Numbered from the stretch's first letter, positions 26,166 to 35,453 are shown. The stretch: DNA of 64,000 bases from an uncultured Lachnospiraceae bacterium (GCA_910577275.1 CAJTMW010000005.1:61620-125619); one strand, 5' to 3'. Numbers and translations are program-made. Notes: generated by a model from the letters alone, not told the origin.

Positions 26166-27941
26166 GTGGCAAAATCAAATGATACCTCGCTTCAGGAAAT
26201 TTTGAGAGGCATAAGCAATGGCACAACATGTCTGCCCGACTTTCAGCGCGGTTGGGTTTGGGATGATGAGCGTATTCGCGGCTTGATTGCGAGCATAACC
26301 AGTTCATATCCAGTGGGAGCGGTAATGTTCTTAGAGTATGGCGGTGACGGCATTCGTTTCAAATCACGCACTTTTACCAGCGTACCAGACGTCGGCAGAA
26401 AGCCTGAAATGTTTGTGTTGGACGGGCAACAGCGGCTGACGAGCATCTACTGCTCCATGTATAGCAAGGAACCCGTACCGACGCAGACAATAAAGAAAGA
26501 GGACATTCGGAGATATTATTACCTTGATATAGAAAAGTGCCTTAACCCCGACACAGACCGGGTGGATGCAGTGATTTCCGTACCTGCGGACAAAAAAATC
26601 AAGAAGGACTTTGGACGCGATATCGTGACTGACTTAAGCACCCGCCAAGGCGAGTTCTCAAATCATATGTTTCCGTTGAACATTGTGTTTGATTCAATTG
26701 CCTTAGACGAATGGAAAGACGACTACAGGGACTTTCACAACGACCCGGATATAAGCAGACGTCTGCGAAAGTTTACGGCGGAGGTTTTGAACCCGATTAT
26801 TCTCTATACCCTGCCGGTTATTCAGCTTGATAAAAGTACGCCCAAAGAGGCTGTCTGTCAGGTGTTCGAGAACGTCAATAAGGGTGGTGTTGCTTTGACT
26901 GTATTTGAACTGGTCACAGCAACTTTCGCTGCGGATGATTTTGTCCTGCGTGACGATTGGGATATGCGGGCAAACAAGATGCGGCTCGCTGAAGGAACAT
27001 TTGAGCTGCTTACAGTTGTGGCGGCTACTGATTTTCTTGCTTCTATGACGCTTCTGGCACAAATAAAAGGAAACAGAACGTTGGCAGTAAAGCGTAAAGA
27101 TGTTCTTTCGCTTGCGTTATCGGATTACAAGACTTATGCAGACGCGCTTACTGACGGCTATATTAAGGCGGCTCGTTTTCTCGTGCAGCAGAGTATTCTT
27201 GCTCCGCGCGACCTGCCGTATACGACACAGTTTATCCCGCTCGCAGTACTGATGACCGTTCTGGGAAGCAAAGCTGACGATGGCATTGTAAAAGCAAAAC
27301 TCGCCGCCTGGTATTGGTGCGGCGTCTTTGGCGAGATGTATGGTTCGGCGAACGAGACACGCTATGTCAATGATGTGTCGGGCGTGTTGGAGTGGATAAA
27401 TGGCGGCAAAGAACCGGATACCGTGAGCCGGGCATTTTTTCAGCCCACCAGATTGCTTTCACTCCAAACCCGTAATGGCGCGGCCTATAAAGGTGTTATG
27501 GCTCTTATTCTTGGCGAAGGTGCAAGAGACTTTATTAGCGGAGATAAGATGGATTTCACGAACTTCGTCGCTGATTATGTAGATATCCACCATATTTTTC
27601 CGCAGAAATACTGCGAGAAACAAGGTTATGATAAGCGCAAATGGAACTGTATTGTGAACAAGACGCCAATAGCATACCGCACAAACAGGAAAATTGGCGG
27701 TGCTGCTCCGAGCAAGTACCTGAAAGCCATTGAGGGTACAAACGTATCGGCAGCAGCTCTGGATGTTAATGTCGCATCACATGGAATAGATGTGGCGTCG
27801 CTGCGCAAAGATGACTTTAACACATTCTTTGCTTTACGGGCAAAAACACTTCTTGGTCTTATCGCTAAGGCGATGGGGAAACAAATAAACAATCTGGACA
27901 GTACGGATGTCGTAGAGGCGTTCGGTATGTCATTAGAATAA
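26166..27941 (+). CDS. DUF262 and HNH domain protein (GmrSD-like)
   Basis: A 591-residue protein. The N-terminal DUF262 domain has LPDFQRGWVWDDERIRGLI (about 19-37) and the nucleotide-linked DGQQRLTSI (about 84-92). The C-terminus carries an HNH-type His-Me finger with DIHHIFPQKYC near residues 476-486 and a later Asn/Lys-rich NKTPIAYRTNRKIG, the usual DUF1524/HNH partner sequence. GmrSD and related DUF262-HNH enzymes restrict modified phage DNA; SspE uses a similar layout. The GTG start follows GGAGGAGA 4 bases after a clear site. The gene follows GH3 by 35 bases but differs in function, so is probably an insertion. Confidence 0.85.
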   Translation: MAKSNDTSLQEILRGISNGTTCLPDFQRGWVWDDERIRGLIASITSSYPVGAVMFLEYGGDGIRFKSRTFTSVPDVGRKPEMFVLDGQQRLTSIYCSMYSKEPVPTQTIKKEDIRRYYYLDIEKCLNPDTDRVDAVISVPADKKIKKDFGRDIVTDLSTRQGEFSNHMFPLNIVFDSIALDEWKDDYRDFHNDPDISRRLRKFTAEVLNPIILYTLPVIQLDKSTPKEAVCQVFENVNKGGVALTVFELVTATFAADDFVLRDDWDMRANKMRLAEGTFELLTVVAATDFLASMTLLAQIKGNRTLAVKRKDVLSLALSDYKTYADALTDGYIKAARFLVQQSILAPRDLPYTTQFIPLAVLMTVLGSKADDGIVKAKLAAWYWCGVFGEMYGSANETRYVNDVSGVLEWINGGKEPDTVSRAFFQPTRLLSLQTRNGAAYKGVMALILGEGARDFISGDKMDFTNFVADYVDIHHIFPQKYCEKQGYDKRKWNCIVNKTPIAYRTNRKIGGAAPSKYLKAIEGTNVSAAALDVNVASHGIDVASLRKDDFNTFFALRAKTLLGLIAKAMGKQINNLDSTDVVEAFGMSLE

Positions 27942-28021
27942 AGGAGACATTATATAGATTTACAATTTTTTACTCAAGAAGTATTGAATGATATATGAAC
28001 GGAGCAGCAGGAGGTGTTATT

Positions 28022-29362
28022 GTGGCGGAGGGCCAAAATGTTGAATGGAAAGAATCCTGGCGGGACGAATATCTTAAATGGATATGCGGTTTTGCAAACG
28101 CACAAGGTGGAAGGATTTACATTGGCACAAATGATGCTGGTACAGTAATCGGCGTACAAGATAGCAAAAAACTGATGGAGGATATTCCTAACAAAGTACG
28201 AGATGTCCTTGGTATTATTGTAGATGTGAATTTGCTGACAGAAGATGGGAAAGACTATATCGAAATTTGCGTGAATCCGAACAGTTATCCTGTTAATTAT
28301 AAGGGAGAATATCACTATCGAAGCGGCAGCACGAAACAACAGCTAAAAGGGCAGGCGCTTAATCAATTTTTGCTACAAAAGACTGGAATTACATGGGACA
28401 GTGTGCCGGTTTCGGGTGTAACGGTGCAGGATTTGAGAAATGATAGCTTTGATATTTTTCGGGAACAGGCAATATTCAGTAAACGAATGGACCGCAAAGA
28501 TGTTGACGCCACAAACGAGCAACTGCTTGACAGCCTTAATTTACTTGAAAGTGGTCAACTGAAAAGGGCTGCTATTTTACTTTTTCATCATAATCCGGAA
28601 AAGTGGATACCAGGAGCCTATGTTAAGATTGGATATTTCGAATCTGATTCTGAATTGCGGTATCAGGATGAAATTCATGGTTCTCTAATATCGCAGGCAG
28701 ACCGGGTGGTTGACCTTATTTTTACAAAATATTTGAAAGCAGATATTTCTTACAGGGGAGTAACGAGGGTAGAAACCTATCCTTTCCCCAGGGACGCAAT
28801 AAGAGAAGCGGTTTTTAATGCTATTGCACACAAATTTTATGGAGCATTGATTCCTGTACAAATTAGTGTGTATGCAGACAGGCTTTATATTGCGAATGAT
28901 TGCATTTTTCCGGAGGATTGGACACTCGACGATTTGATGGGGAAGCATCGGTCAAGACCATATAATCCGTTGATTGCCAATACGTTTTTCAGGGCCGGTT
29001 TTATTGAGGCATGGGGACGTGGAATTGAAAAAATCAAAGACAGCTGCAAGGAAGCCGGAAATCCTATGCCGGAGTATACGATTAAGCGTGAGGACATTAT
29101 GGTTATGTTCAAGACCTTGGTTAGTCACACTGACCAAGGTACTAACCAAGCTGCTGACCAAACTAACCAAGTTGCTGATAATTCCGTGGCGGCTCGTATT
29201 TTGAAAGTGATTGAGACGGAACCTATGTTGTCTCAGAAAAAAATTGCCGATATTATTGGAGAAAAATATAGTACAGTAAAGTATTATATGGAGTCTATGA
29301 AAAAATCCGGTATAATTAAAAGAGAAGGTTCCAGCCAAAAAGGAAAATGGATTATCTTGTAA
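28022..29362 (+). CDS. Schlafen/AlbA_2 domain ATP-binding protein with C-terminal wHTH
   Basis: A 446-residue protein. The N-terminal AlbA_2 (Schlafen-like) domain has EGQNVEWKESWRDEYLKWICGFANAQGG (about 2-30) and GTNDAGTVIGV. A GHKL-like ATP-binding half (about 240-345) carries PRDAIREAVFNAIAHKFY. A Gln/Asn/Thr-rich linker (about 365-395) precedes a winged helix (about 390-446). Such proteins are common transcription-linked or defence-island proteins without known reaction. The GTG at 28022 has AGGAGG 7 bases upstream, so I prefer it to the ATG at 27995. It lies 80 bases after the DUF262 gene, likely the same module. Confidence 0.82.
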   Translation: MAEGQNVEWKESWRDEYLKWICGFANAQGGRIYIGTNDAGTVIGVQDSKKLMEDIPNKVRDVLGIIVDVNLLTEDGKDYIEICVNPNSYPVNYKGEYHYRSGSTKQQLKGQALNQFLLQKTGITWDSVPVSGVTVQDLRNDSFDIFREQAIFSKRMDRKDVDATNEQLLDSLNLLESGQLKRAAILLFHHNPEKWIPGAYVKIGYFESDSELRYQDEIHGSLISQADRVVDLIFTKYLKADISYRGVTRVETYPFPRDAIREAVFNAIAHKFYGALIPVQISVYADRLYIANDCIFPEDWTLDDLMGKHRSRPYNPLIANTFFRAGFIEAWGRGIEKIKDSCKEAGNPMPEYTIKREDIMVMFKTLVSHTDQGTNQAADQTNQVADNSVAARILKVIETEPMLSQKKIADIIGEKYSTVKYYMESMKKSGIIKREGSSQKGKWIIL

Positions 29363-29593
29363 TCAAAGTTCACATAGTGTAATAATAATTTCGCTCTGCT
29401 GATACAGCCAGTCCGTAAATTCTTTCGGGCTGGCTGTGGACATTCTGGCAGGAACCGAGTGCTTCACGTGCATTAACGAAGTGACTCTGACAATGTATAT
29501 CAAATCGGCCTCGGAAACAGGTAATTCATATTTTTATTCCAACTTCACCCCCAAAGAGTTATAATGAAAAAAAGCCATTTGGAGGCAATACCA
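29363..29593. other. intergenic stretch with a short reverse frame and a hairpin
   Basis: On the minus strand a frame of about 55 codons ends with TGA at 29363-29365 and has a protein-like composition (ending SPKEFTDWLYQQSEIIITLCEL), but its only ATG (29475 region) gives 36 residues and no ribosome site is seen. It may be a remnant. A hairpin ACAGCCAG (29404-29411) with CTGGCTGT (29430-29437) lies inside. On the plus strand a TATAAT lies just before the first ATG at 29564, likely part of the sensor-kinase promoter. Confidence 0.35.
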
Positions 29594-31299
29594 ATGAAAA
29601 AACATACCCCGGGTTTTAGCTCCATCACCTGGCGAATCGTTCTGGTGCTGGTTTTAATTATTTTACCCTTTAACATTATTTCCATTATTGCCACGGTATT
29701 TTCCCTGCAGAATGCAAGAGCGCAGATGGTGACAAGCGTGGACAATCTTCTGGAGCTTTCCATGCAGCAGCTTTCGGGCAGGATGAATTCCATGAATGAT
29801 TTTTTTTACAATCTGGGCAGCGTCTACCCGGACTTTAAGCTGTACAGGGAGCAGGGGGAGAGAACGGCAGATTTGGCTATGGCGGAAAGCAATCTGGCCT
29901 CTTATTTTAATACGACCGTGCAGAATGACGCCTTTGCGGACGTCCTGTTCTGGCAAAGCGGCGAGTACGGGCGGACTTATATCGGAATGAGCAGTCTGGA
30001 AAATGAAAAGTGCGGGCGGATTTTTGACTGTAAGGAAACCCTGAAAGCATGGCTGGAACGGAAGAAAAGGATAAATACAGCACCTGGGGGATTGCAGAGG
30101 TGGAGGGAATGACCTGGCTTTTAAAGGTTTACCGGAGCAATGACTTCTACTATGGAAGCTTTATTTCGCTGGACGAGCTGGAGCATCAGCTGAAAAAGGC
30201 ATGTTCCTATGCCGGACTGGAGATTCGTTTCTCGGAGCTTCATCCACAGACGGGTAAGGAGCCGGAGACGGCGAGGGAAAGGGGACGGCTTTTTGTGGAG
30301 AAGGAAAGCCGGACGGGTAATTTCAGAATCCAGGCAAGCCTGCCGTCGAGCGAGGGGTATACCAATTTGACGCCGCTTCAGATACTTTGTATCGGTTTTG
30401 TATTTTTGTATATACTCCTAATTCCTATCCTGATATATCTCATACATAAAATGGTATTAAATCCGCTGAAAAACATCAGCAGGGCAATGGAGCATCTTCG
30501 GGGCGGCGAGCAGGACTACCGTATGGAAATGCAATCCGGGGATGCAGAGGAATTTACGGCGATAGGGGAAGCCTTTAACAGTATGGCCGACCGGATTAAG
30601 GAGCTGCGCATTGCCAACTATGAAAAGGAGCTGGAGAGACAGCGCATCGAGCTTAAAAATCTGCAGTTGCAGATACGGCCGCATTTTCTGATGAATATGT
30701 TTAACCTGCTTTACAGCTTTGCCCAGATTGAAAATTATCAGGACATTCAGAAGCTGGCGCTGTATCTGTCGGAGTATTTCCGGTACATTTTCCAGAGCGG
30801 AAAGGAGCTGCAGCCTTTTTCGCAGGAAATCAGCCTGATTCAAAAGTATCTTGAAATTGCGGAAATGCGTTATCCGGGGTGCGTGGAAGCGGTTTACGAG
30901 GTTGACCCGGAGTCCCTTGAAACTTTTGTGCCGCCGCTTTTGATTCACAATTTTGTGGAAAATATTTTTAAGCATATCGTGGGCTATGGAAAGAAGATTC
31001 ATCTGAGAGTCGAAGCCTATACGGACGGGGAGGAAACAACCTTTATGATTGTGGACGACGGCCCCGGAATGCCGGAGGAGATGGCGGACGATATCAATCA
31101 GGGGATTTTCCGGCGGAAGGAAGACGAGCGGGTGCATGTGGGGATTGAGAATTCCTACAGAAGGATGAAATATTTTTACGGGGAAAAGGGGAGCCTCACC
31201 GTGGTTTCACAGCCGGGGGAGGGAACCTGCTTTACCATAGTGATTCCTGTTAAGCAGCCGTGCACAGAGACGGGAACATTTGAAAAACAGCCGGTATAA
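29594..31299 (+). pseudogene. sensor histidine kinase (YesM type), frameshifted
   Basis: Two overlapping frames make one YesM-type kinase of about 568 residues. Frame one (from 29594, GGAGG 8 bases upstream) holds the first membrane helix and extracellular sensor, then runs off to a stop at 30112. Frame two (readable to 31299) holds the rest of the sensor, a second helix (near 30370-30450), HAMP, the His_kinase domain with the phospho-His in IRPHFLMNMFN (codon 30682-30684) and the HATPase with VDDGPGMPEE. The shift fits one missing A in the A-run near 30063-30066. If real, sensing of the sugar transporter signal is lost; a sequencing error or -1 slippage is possible. Confidence 0.8.
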
Positions 31300-31348
31300 A
31301 ACAGCAAAGAAACGGTCTGTGTAAAACAGCAAAGGAACGGAGAAAAGG

Positions 31349-32128
31349 ATGAATTTACTGATAGTGGACGATGAAATGATTGCAGTAAAAGGGATGCTGG
31401 ACGGCGTTGACTGGAAAGGCTGCGGGATTGACGGCAATATCTGGACGGCATACAGCGCGGAATGGGCGCTTAAAATTTTAAATGTGCAGCAGGTGGATTT
31501 GCTGCTCTGCGATATTGAAATGCCGGGAGCCAGCGGCTTAGAGCTTCTTCGCGCCATCAGGGAGATTGACAGGGAGCTTCCCTGCATATTTCTGACCTGT
31601 CATGCCAGCTTTGAATATGCGCAGGAGGCGATTTCCCTTCAGTGTACCGACTATATTTTGAAGCCTGCGCCCTACGAGGTGATTGCCGAAAAGGTGAAAA
31701 AAGCCTGCGACGATATTTTAAGGAAGCGGAAGGATAAGGTGCAGGAAAAATATTTTGCCGATGCGGGAGAAGAACAGCCGTTGCAGCCAAGGAGTAGCAA
31801 AAATCCAAAGGAGCTGGTGGTTCTCATTGAGCAGTATATCGAAAAGCATCTGCGGGAGAGCAGCCTTTTAGTGACGGATATTGCGGAGGCTTTGTATTTA
31901 AACAAGGATTATCTGAACCGGGTGTTCAAGAAGGAAAAAGGGGTTTCCATCAGCCAGTATCTGATTTCGGAACGCATGAAGCTGGCCGCTGTCCTTCTGG
32001 AGGAGAAGGACAGCAATGTAAATCTTGTGGCGGAGAAGGTGGGATATAATAATTATCCTTATTTTGCTTCGTCCTTTAAAAGATTTTACGGATGTACGCC
32101 GTCGCAGTATCAGAAGGAGCATGGGTGA
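31349..32128 (+). CDS. response regulator, AraC output domain (YesN type)
   Basis: A 259-residue regulator: receiver domain (about 1-120) with DDE acidic pocket and phospho-acceptor Asp55 in LLLCDIEMPG, and an AraC-type double HTH (about 155-258; LYLNKDYLNRVFKKEKGVSISQYL and VGYNNYPYFASSFKRFYGCTPSQY). It is short for the family because the usual middle domain is missing. It lies 49 bases after the kinase gene; that gap holds an 18-bp direct repeat (AAAACAGCAAAGAAACGG and a copy with one change). It probably activates the downstream solute-binding/permease genes at 32807-36353. Confidence 0.9.
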   Translation: MNLLIVDDEMIAVKGMLDGVDWKGCGIDGNIWTAYSAEWALKILNVQQVDLLLCDIEMPGASGLELLRAIREIDRELPCIFLTCHASFEYAQEAISLQCTDYILKPAPYEVIAEKVKKACDDILRKRKDKVQEKYFADAGEEQPLQPRSSKNPKELVVLIEQYIEKHLRESSLLVTDIAEALYLNKDYLNRVFKKEKGVSISQYLISERMKLAAVLLEEKDSNVNLVAEKVGYNNYPYFASSFKRFYGCTPSQYQKEHG

Positions 32129-32135
32129 ATAATGG

Positions 32136-32426
32136 TTATATTACATGATACTCCCTGACAGCGTTGTCAAGTAGTTTTCCTAATATGGCGATATAATCTC
32201 CCTCCATTTTTTTTACTTTTTCAATTGTAAGGGGAGAGACATAAAGGGTAATAGGCTCTCCTTGATAAGGTTTCGCCTTTCTCGCTGCAGTAAATGCCCG
32301 CTCCATATCGTCAGTCAGTTCAGGAGAATCTTCATCATAAACAACCGGGAGTTTTTTTGCTGCCGCAAGTATTTCTTTTTCTTCAGAGGTTAATGTTGCA
32401 TTTTTATCCAGTTTATATGTTACCAT
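32136..32426 (-). CDS. brnA: BrnA-like antitoxin
   Basis: A 96-residue protein whose C-terminal third (EPITLYVSPLTIEKVKKMEGDYIAILGKLLDNAVREY) is a ribbon-helix-helix segment as in BrnA antitoxins; the N-terminal 55 residues are acidic and would cover the toxin. It binds its own promoter and neutralises BrnT. It overlaps the brnT-like frame by 14 bases, the standard toxin-first order. ATG 32426 follows AAAGGA; an upstream ATG exists. Convergent to the response-regulator gene, 7 bases away. The partner toxin is truncated, so this may now be a free antitoxin. Confidence 0.7.
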   Translation of the reverse strand: MVTYKLDKNATLTSEEKEILAAAKKLPVVYDEDSPELTDDMERAFTAARKAKPYQGEPITLYVSPLTIEKVKKMEGDYIAILGKLLDNAVREYHVI

Positions 32427-32574
32427 AATATGCATTCCTTTCTCTTGCAGTTGCAAGACGCGCAGAAATCAATCTGATTATTGGATGCCTTTCCGTATAA
32501 ACAACAAACAGTACTTCATCAGCCAGACCGATTGTAATGTAACGGTCTTCATCCCATTCAAATTCAAGTGTCAT
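32413..32574 (-). CDS. brnT: BrnT toxin, internally truncated
   Basis: A 53-residue product that begins like BrnT (MTLEFEWDE) and then jumps straight to the middle and end of BrnT (RYITIGLADEVLFVVYTERHPIIRLISARLATARERNAYY). The usual 35-40 residues between, which carry the KHGISFEEA...VF segment, are absent without a frame break. BrnT is a RelE-fold ribonuclease of about 90 residues; loss of this part should remove the first helix and strand, so activity is doubtful. The start at 32574 has AAGGG upstream. An in-frame deletion is the simplest explanation. Confidence 0.7.
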   Translation of the reverse strand: MTLEFEWDEDRYITIGLADEVLFVVYTERHPIIRLISARLATARERNAYYGNI

Positions 32575-32600
32575 ATTATTAATCCCTTCATAGTGAAAAA

Positions 32601-32629
32601 AGTATAACATAGTTAAATAGATAAATCAA
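32601..32629 (-). promoter_or_regulatory. promoter of the brnTA-like operon
   Basis: Read on the minus strand: TTGATT (32629-32624), 17-base spacer, TATACT (32606-32601), 27 bases before the brnT start. A good sigma-A promoter, so the truncated module is probably still transcribed. Confidence 0.6.
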
Positions 32630-32645
32630 TTTTACCCGCACAAAA

Positions 32646-32714
32646 GTCGTAAATCTGAAAATCCAGGTCGTAAATCTGAAAATGACAAAGTCGTAAATTT
32701 GAAATCATCAGTCG
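32646..32714 (+). repeat. short direct-repeat array GTCGTAAATCTGAAAAT
   Basis: Three consecutive units of 21, 23 and 21 bases start GTCGTAAATCTGAAAAT (32646, 32667) or GTCGTAAATTTGAAATC (32690), and a fourth partial unit begins GTCG at 32711. Spacing is close to two helical turns. The array sits between the brnTA promoter and the solute-binding gene. It could be protein-binding sites for the transporter regulator, or the multiple terminal repeats of a lost transposon such as an IS21-type end. No transposase is present. Confidence 0.6.
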
Positions 32715-32806
32715 TTTTGGATAATTGTGCAAAGGGGCAGCATTTTATAAAATATGCTTACCATCAAACAACGGATTACAAAGAACTCAAAATAGGAGGA
32801 AAAGAA

Positions 32807-34408
32807 ATGAAAAAGAAGAAACTGAGGATTTTAGCGCTTGGTATGGCAATGGTATTATCCGTGTCGGCATTTTTAACCGGCTGCGGCGGAAAGGGAGATT
32901 CAGGCAGAAGCGGAGCCGATACGTCAGGCGGCGCAGCCGAAAACGGGAGCGGCGATACTGACAGCGGAGCAAATGATGCGTCCGGCGAAATTTATGAAGT
33001 GGTTATCCAGTTCCCCACTCTTGGAGACACGCCGAAGGATTTGCAGCTGGTGGAGGATGAGCTGAACAAGATTACCGAGCCGGAAATCGGCGTTCACGTG
33101 ACATTTTATCCGGCCAGCGCTTTTGAGCTGAACAATACCACGAACATGATGGTGTCCTCCGGCGAGAAGCTGGATTTGGCAATGTGTATGTTTGAGGGCG
33201 GCGCTCAGAGTTATGTAAACAAGGGAATGTTAATCGAGCTTGACGACCTTGTAGAGCAGTACGGACAGGATATCGTGGCGGCGGAAGGCGTCGCAATGTC
33301 GGGCGGTTACTATGGCGGAACCCTTTACGCAATCCCCACAGAGGAAAAAATGGGCCGTGTAAAAGTTTTTGAGGCCCGCAAGGATTTGCTTGAGAAATAC
33401 AACATTGAGTATGACGAGGAAAAACTTTATACCCTCGACGAGCTTACGGAGATTTTTAAGATTGTGAAAGAGGGAGAGGGCGACAAATTCTACTGTGTTG
33501 CCACCTGTGCAAGCGAGGCGGCTCCTTACACCAACTTTTCCACCGCGGACCTTTTAGGAGCATCCTATGCAAGCGGCGTGCTGATGAATTACGGAAAAGG
33601 AACGGATGAGGTTATCAATTATTTTGAAACGGAAGAGTATGAAAAGGTTTGTAAGGTTATGAGGGAGTGGATGCAGGCCGGATATGTTTCTTCTGACTGC
33701 AATACGGTTACGGATGCTTCCCTTACACAGTTCCAGACGGGAAATTTCTTCGGACAGTTTTCAAACGGCGAGCCTGATATGCTGATTAACCATTCATCTT
33801 CCCTGCAGGCTTATCTGGGAACGGACGTAGTGGGACTTCGCACGGCAATGCCTTCTTCCCGCACGCAGGACTACCAGGTGACACAGTGGATGATTCCCAT
33901 TACCTGTGACAATCCTGAAAAGACCATGCAGTTTTTAAATATGATGTATGCAAGGGAGGACGTCGTAAACCTTCTTTACTGGGGAATTGAGGGCGTGCAT
34001 TACAACCGCAAAGAGGGAACGGAGCATATGGTGGAATATCCTGAAGGCGTTGACAGAACAAATGTCACTTACTCCGCAGTACTGAACGTATGGGGCGATA
34101 AGCTGAAAGACCTCGTGATGGAACCCAGCGACGACGGTTATTACGACTTGATGAGAAATTTCAACAACAGTATCGAGGAACAATATACCTCCGACGCTCT
34201 CGGCTACTGCTTTAACAGCGAGCCTGTAAAGACAGAGTATGCGGCAGTCACCGATGTGATTAAGCAGTATGATTCCATTCTTGGCTACGGTGTGGTTGAC
34301 CCGGACGAGGAGCTTGAGACCTTCCGCGCCGCTTTAAAGGCAGCAGGAATTGACAAGGTAATAGAAGAAAATCAGAAACAGTTTAACGAGTGGAAAGCCG
34401 GAAACTAA
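32807..34408 (+). CDS. sugar ABC transporter solute-binding lipoprotein
   Basis: A 533-residue lipoprotein: signal peptide with lipobox LTGC (Cys26), a Gly/Ser/Asp linker (about 27-65), then a family-1 type solute-binding domain, ending with AFRAALKAAGIDKVIEENQKQFNEWKAGN-like helix as in LipO/YtcQ proteins with DUF3502. It captures an oligosaccharide at the outer face and hands it to the two permeases that follow. ATG 32807 follows AGGAGG; the open frame extends upstream without a site. No ATPase gene lies in this operon, as is typical for this class, which shares an MsmX-like ATPase. Confidence 0.88.
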   Translation: MKKKKLRILALGMAMVLSVSAFLTGCGGKGDSGRSGADTSGGAAENGSGDTDSGANDASGEIYEVVIQFPTLGDTPKDLQLVEDELNKITEPEIGVHVTFYPASAFELNNTTNMMVSSGEKLDLAMCMFEGGAQSYVNKGMLIELDDLVEQYGQDIVAAEGVAMSGGYYGGTLYAIPTEEKMGRVKVFEARKDLLEKYNIEYDEEKLYTLDELTEIFKIVKEGEGDKFYCVATCASEAAPYTNFSTADLLGASYASGVLMNYGKGTDEVINYFETEEYEKVCKVMREWMQAGYVSSDCNTVTDASLTQFQTGNFFGQFSNGEPDMLINHSSSLQAYLGTDVVGLRTAMPSSRTQDYQVTQWMIPITCDNPEKTMQFLNMMYAREDVVNLLYWGIEGVHYNRKEGTEHMVEYPEGVDRTNVTYSAVLNVWGDKLKDLVMEPSDDGYYDLMRNFNNSIEEQYTSDALGYCFNSEPVKTEYAAVTDVIKQYDSILGYGVVDPDEELETFRAALKAAGIDKVIEENQKQFNEWKAGN

Positions 34409-34417
34409 ATCTTTCAT

Positions 34418-34456
34418 ATCAGGGGATTTGCGCCGATATCCGGCGCAGCCCCTGAT
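34418..34456 (+). terminator. intercistronic stem-loop after the solute-binding gene
   Basis: Outer stem ATCAGGGG (34418-34425) with CCCCTGAT (34449-34456) and inner stem GCGCCG (34430-34435) with CGGCGC (34441-34446). Without a long U-run, it probably stabilises or partly ends the transcript, giving more binding protein than permease, as in many sugar ABC operons. Confidence 0.6.
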
Positions 34457-34512
34457 GAAAATTATAAGAGGTTTGGCAGTCACTTAAGCAAGGCGCAGAA
34501 AAGGGGGAAACG

Positions 34513-35433
34513 ATGAAAACAAAAAAGAAAATCCGCTGGAAAGATATTCTGCCGTATTATCTTCTGGCGCTGCCGGGAATTATTTACATGATTTGCAATA
34601 ATTATATGCCCATGTTCGGTATTGTCATTGCATTTAAGAATCTGAATTTCCGAAAAGGTATCTGGGGAAGCGACTGGTGCGGCTTTGACAATTTCAAATT
34701 CCTGTTTGCATCCAGCGATGCATGGACGATTACCAGGAACACCATTTTATATAATGTAGCGTTTATCATACTGACCACAGTGCTGGCGATTGCAGTTGCC
34801 ATTCTGGTTGACGAGATAAGAAGCAGGGTGGCAAGCAAGATTTACCAGAGTCTGATTCTGCTTCCTTACCTTATGAGCTGGGTTATCGTAAGCTATCTGG
34901 CGTATGCAATGCTCTCCGGGGAAACGGGCATGATTAACAACGGGATTTTAAAGCCCCTTGGACTGGAGCCTGTTTCATGGTATAACGCTCCGAAGTACTG
35001 GCCTTTTATTCTGGTTTTCGTACATCTGTGGAAGGCAATCGGATATGCCATGATTATCTACTACAGCAGTATTGTTGGAATCAGCCAGGATTACTATGAG
35101 GCCGCCACCCTTGACGGGGCTACCAAATGGCAGCAGATTAAGCGGATTACCCTTCCCCTTTTGAAGCCTACGGTAATCACTATGCTGGTTTTGCAGGTGG
35201 GACGTATCTTCTACTCCGATTTCGGCCTGTTCTATCAGATTCCAATGAACAGCGGAACTCTTTACGGGGTGACAAGAACCATTGACGTTTATGTGTACAA
35301 TGCCCTGATGAAGAGCAGCGATTACGGAATGTCCAGCGCGGCCAGCGTTTATCAGTCGATAGTGGGATTTGTTATGATTATTGCAGTAAATGCGCTGATT
35401 CGTAAAACCAGCAGGGAAAACGCATTGTTTTAA
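34513..35433 (+). CDS. sugar ABC transporter permease (LplB type)
   Basis: A 306-residue inner-membrane permease with six hydrophobic segments. The family opening DILPYYLLALPGIIYMICNNYMPMFGIVIAFKN and the coupling EAA loop YYEAATLDGATKWQQIKRITLPLLKP (about 195-220) are clear. It is the first of two permease halves of an oligosaccharide importer, following the binding-protein gene by 104 bases that include a stem-loop. Ribosome site GGGGG. Substrate is probably a plant or host polysaccharide fragment; the class includes lpl and ytcP systems. Confidence 0.92.
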   Translation: MKTKKKIRWKDILPYYLLALPGIIYMICNNYMPMFGIVIAFKNLNFRKGIWGSDWCGFDNFKFLFASSDAWTITRNTILYNVAFIILTTVLAIAVAILVDEIRSRVASKIYQSLILLPYLMSWVIVSYLAYAMLSGETGMINNGILKPLGLEPVSWYNAPKYWPFILVFVHLWKAIGYAMIIYYSSIVGISQDYYEAATLDGATKWQQIKRITLPLLKPTVITMLVLQVGRIFYSDFGLFYQIPMNSGTLYGVTRTIDVYVYNALMKSSDYGMSSAASVYQSIVGFVMIIAVNALIRKTSRENALF

Positions 35434-35453
35434 GCGGGAAAACGAGGTGGATG

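Noticed and set aside
32646..32714. CRISPR array.
   Set aside because: The units are adjacent with no unique spacers of 30 or so bases, and no cas genes are present.
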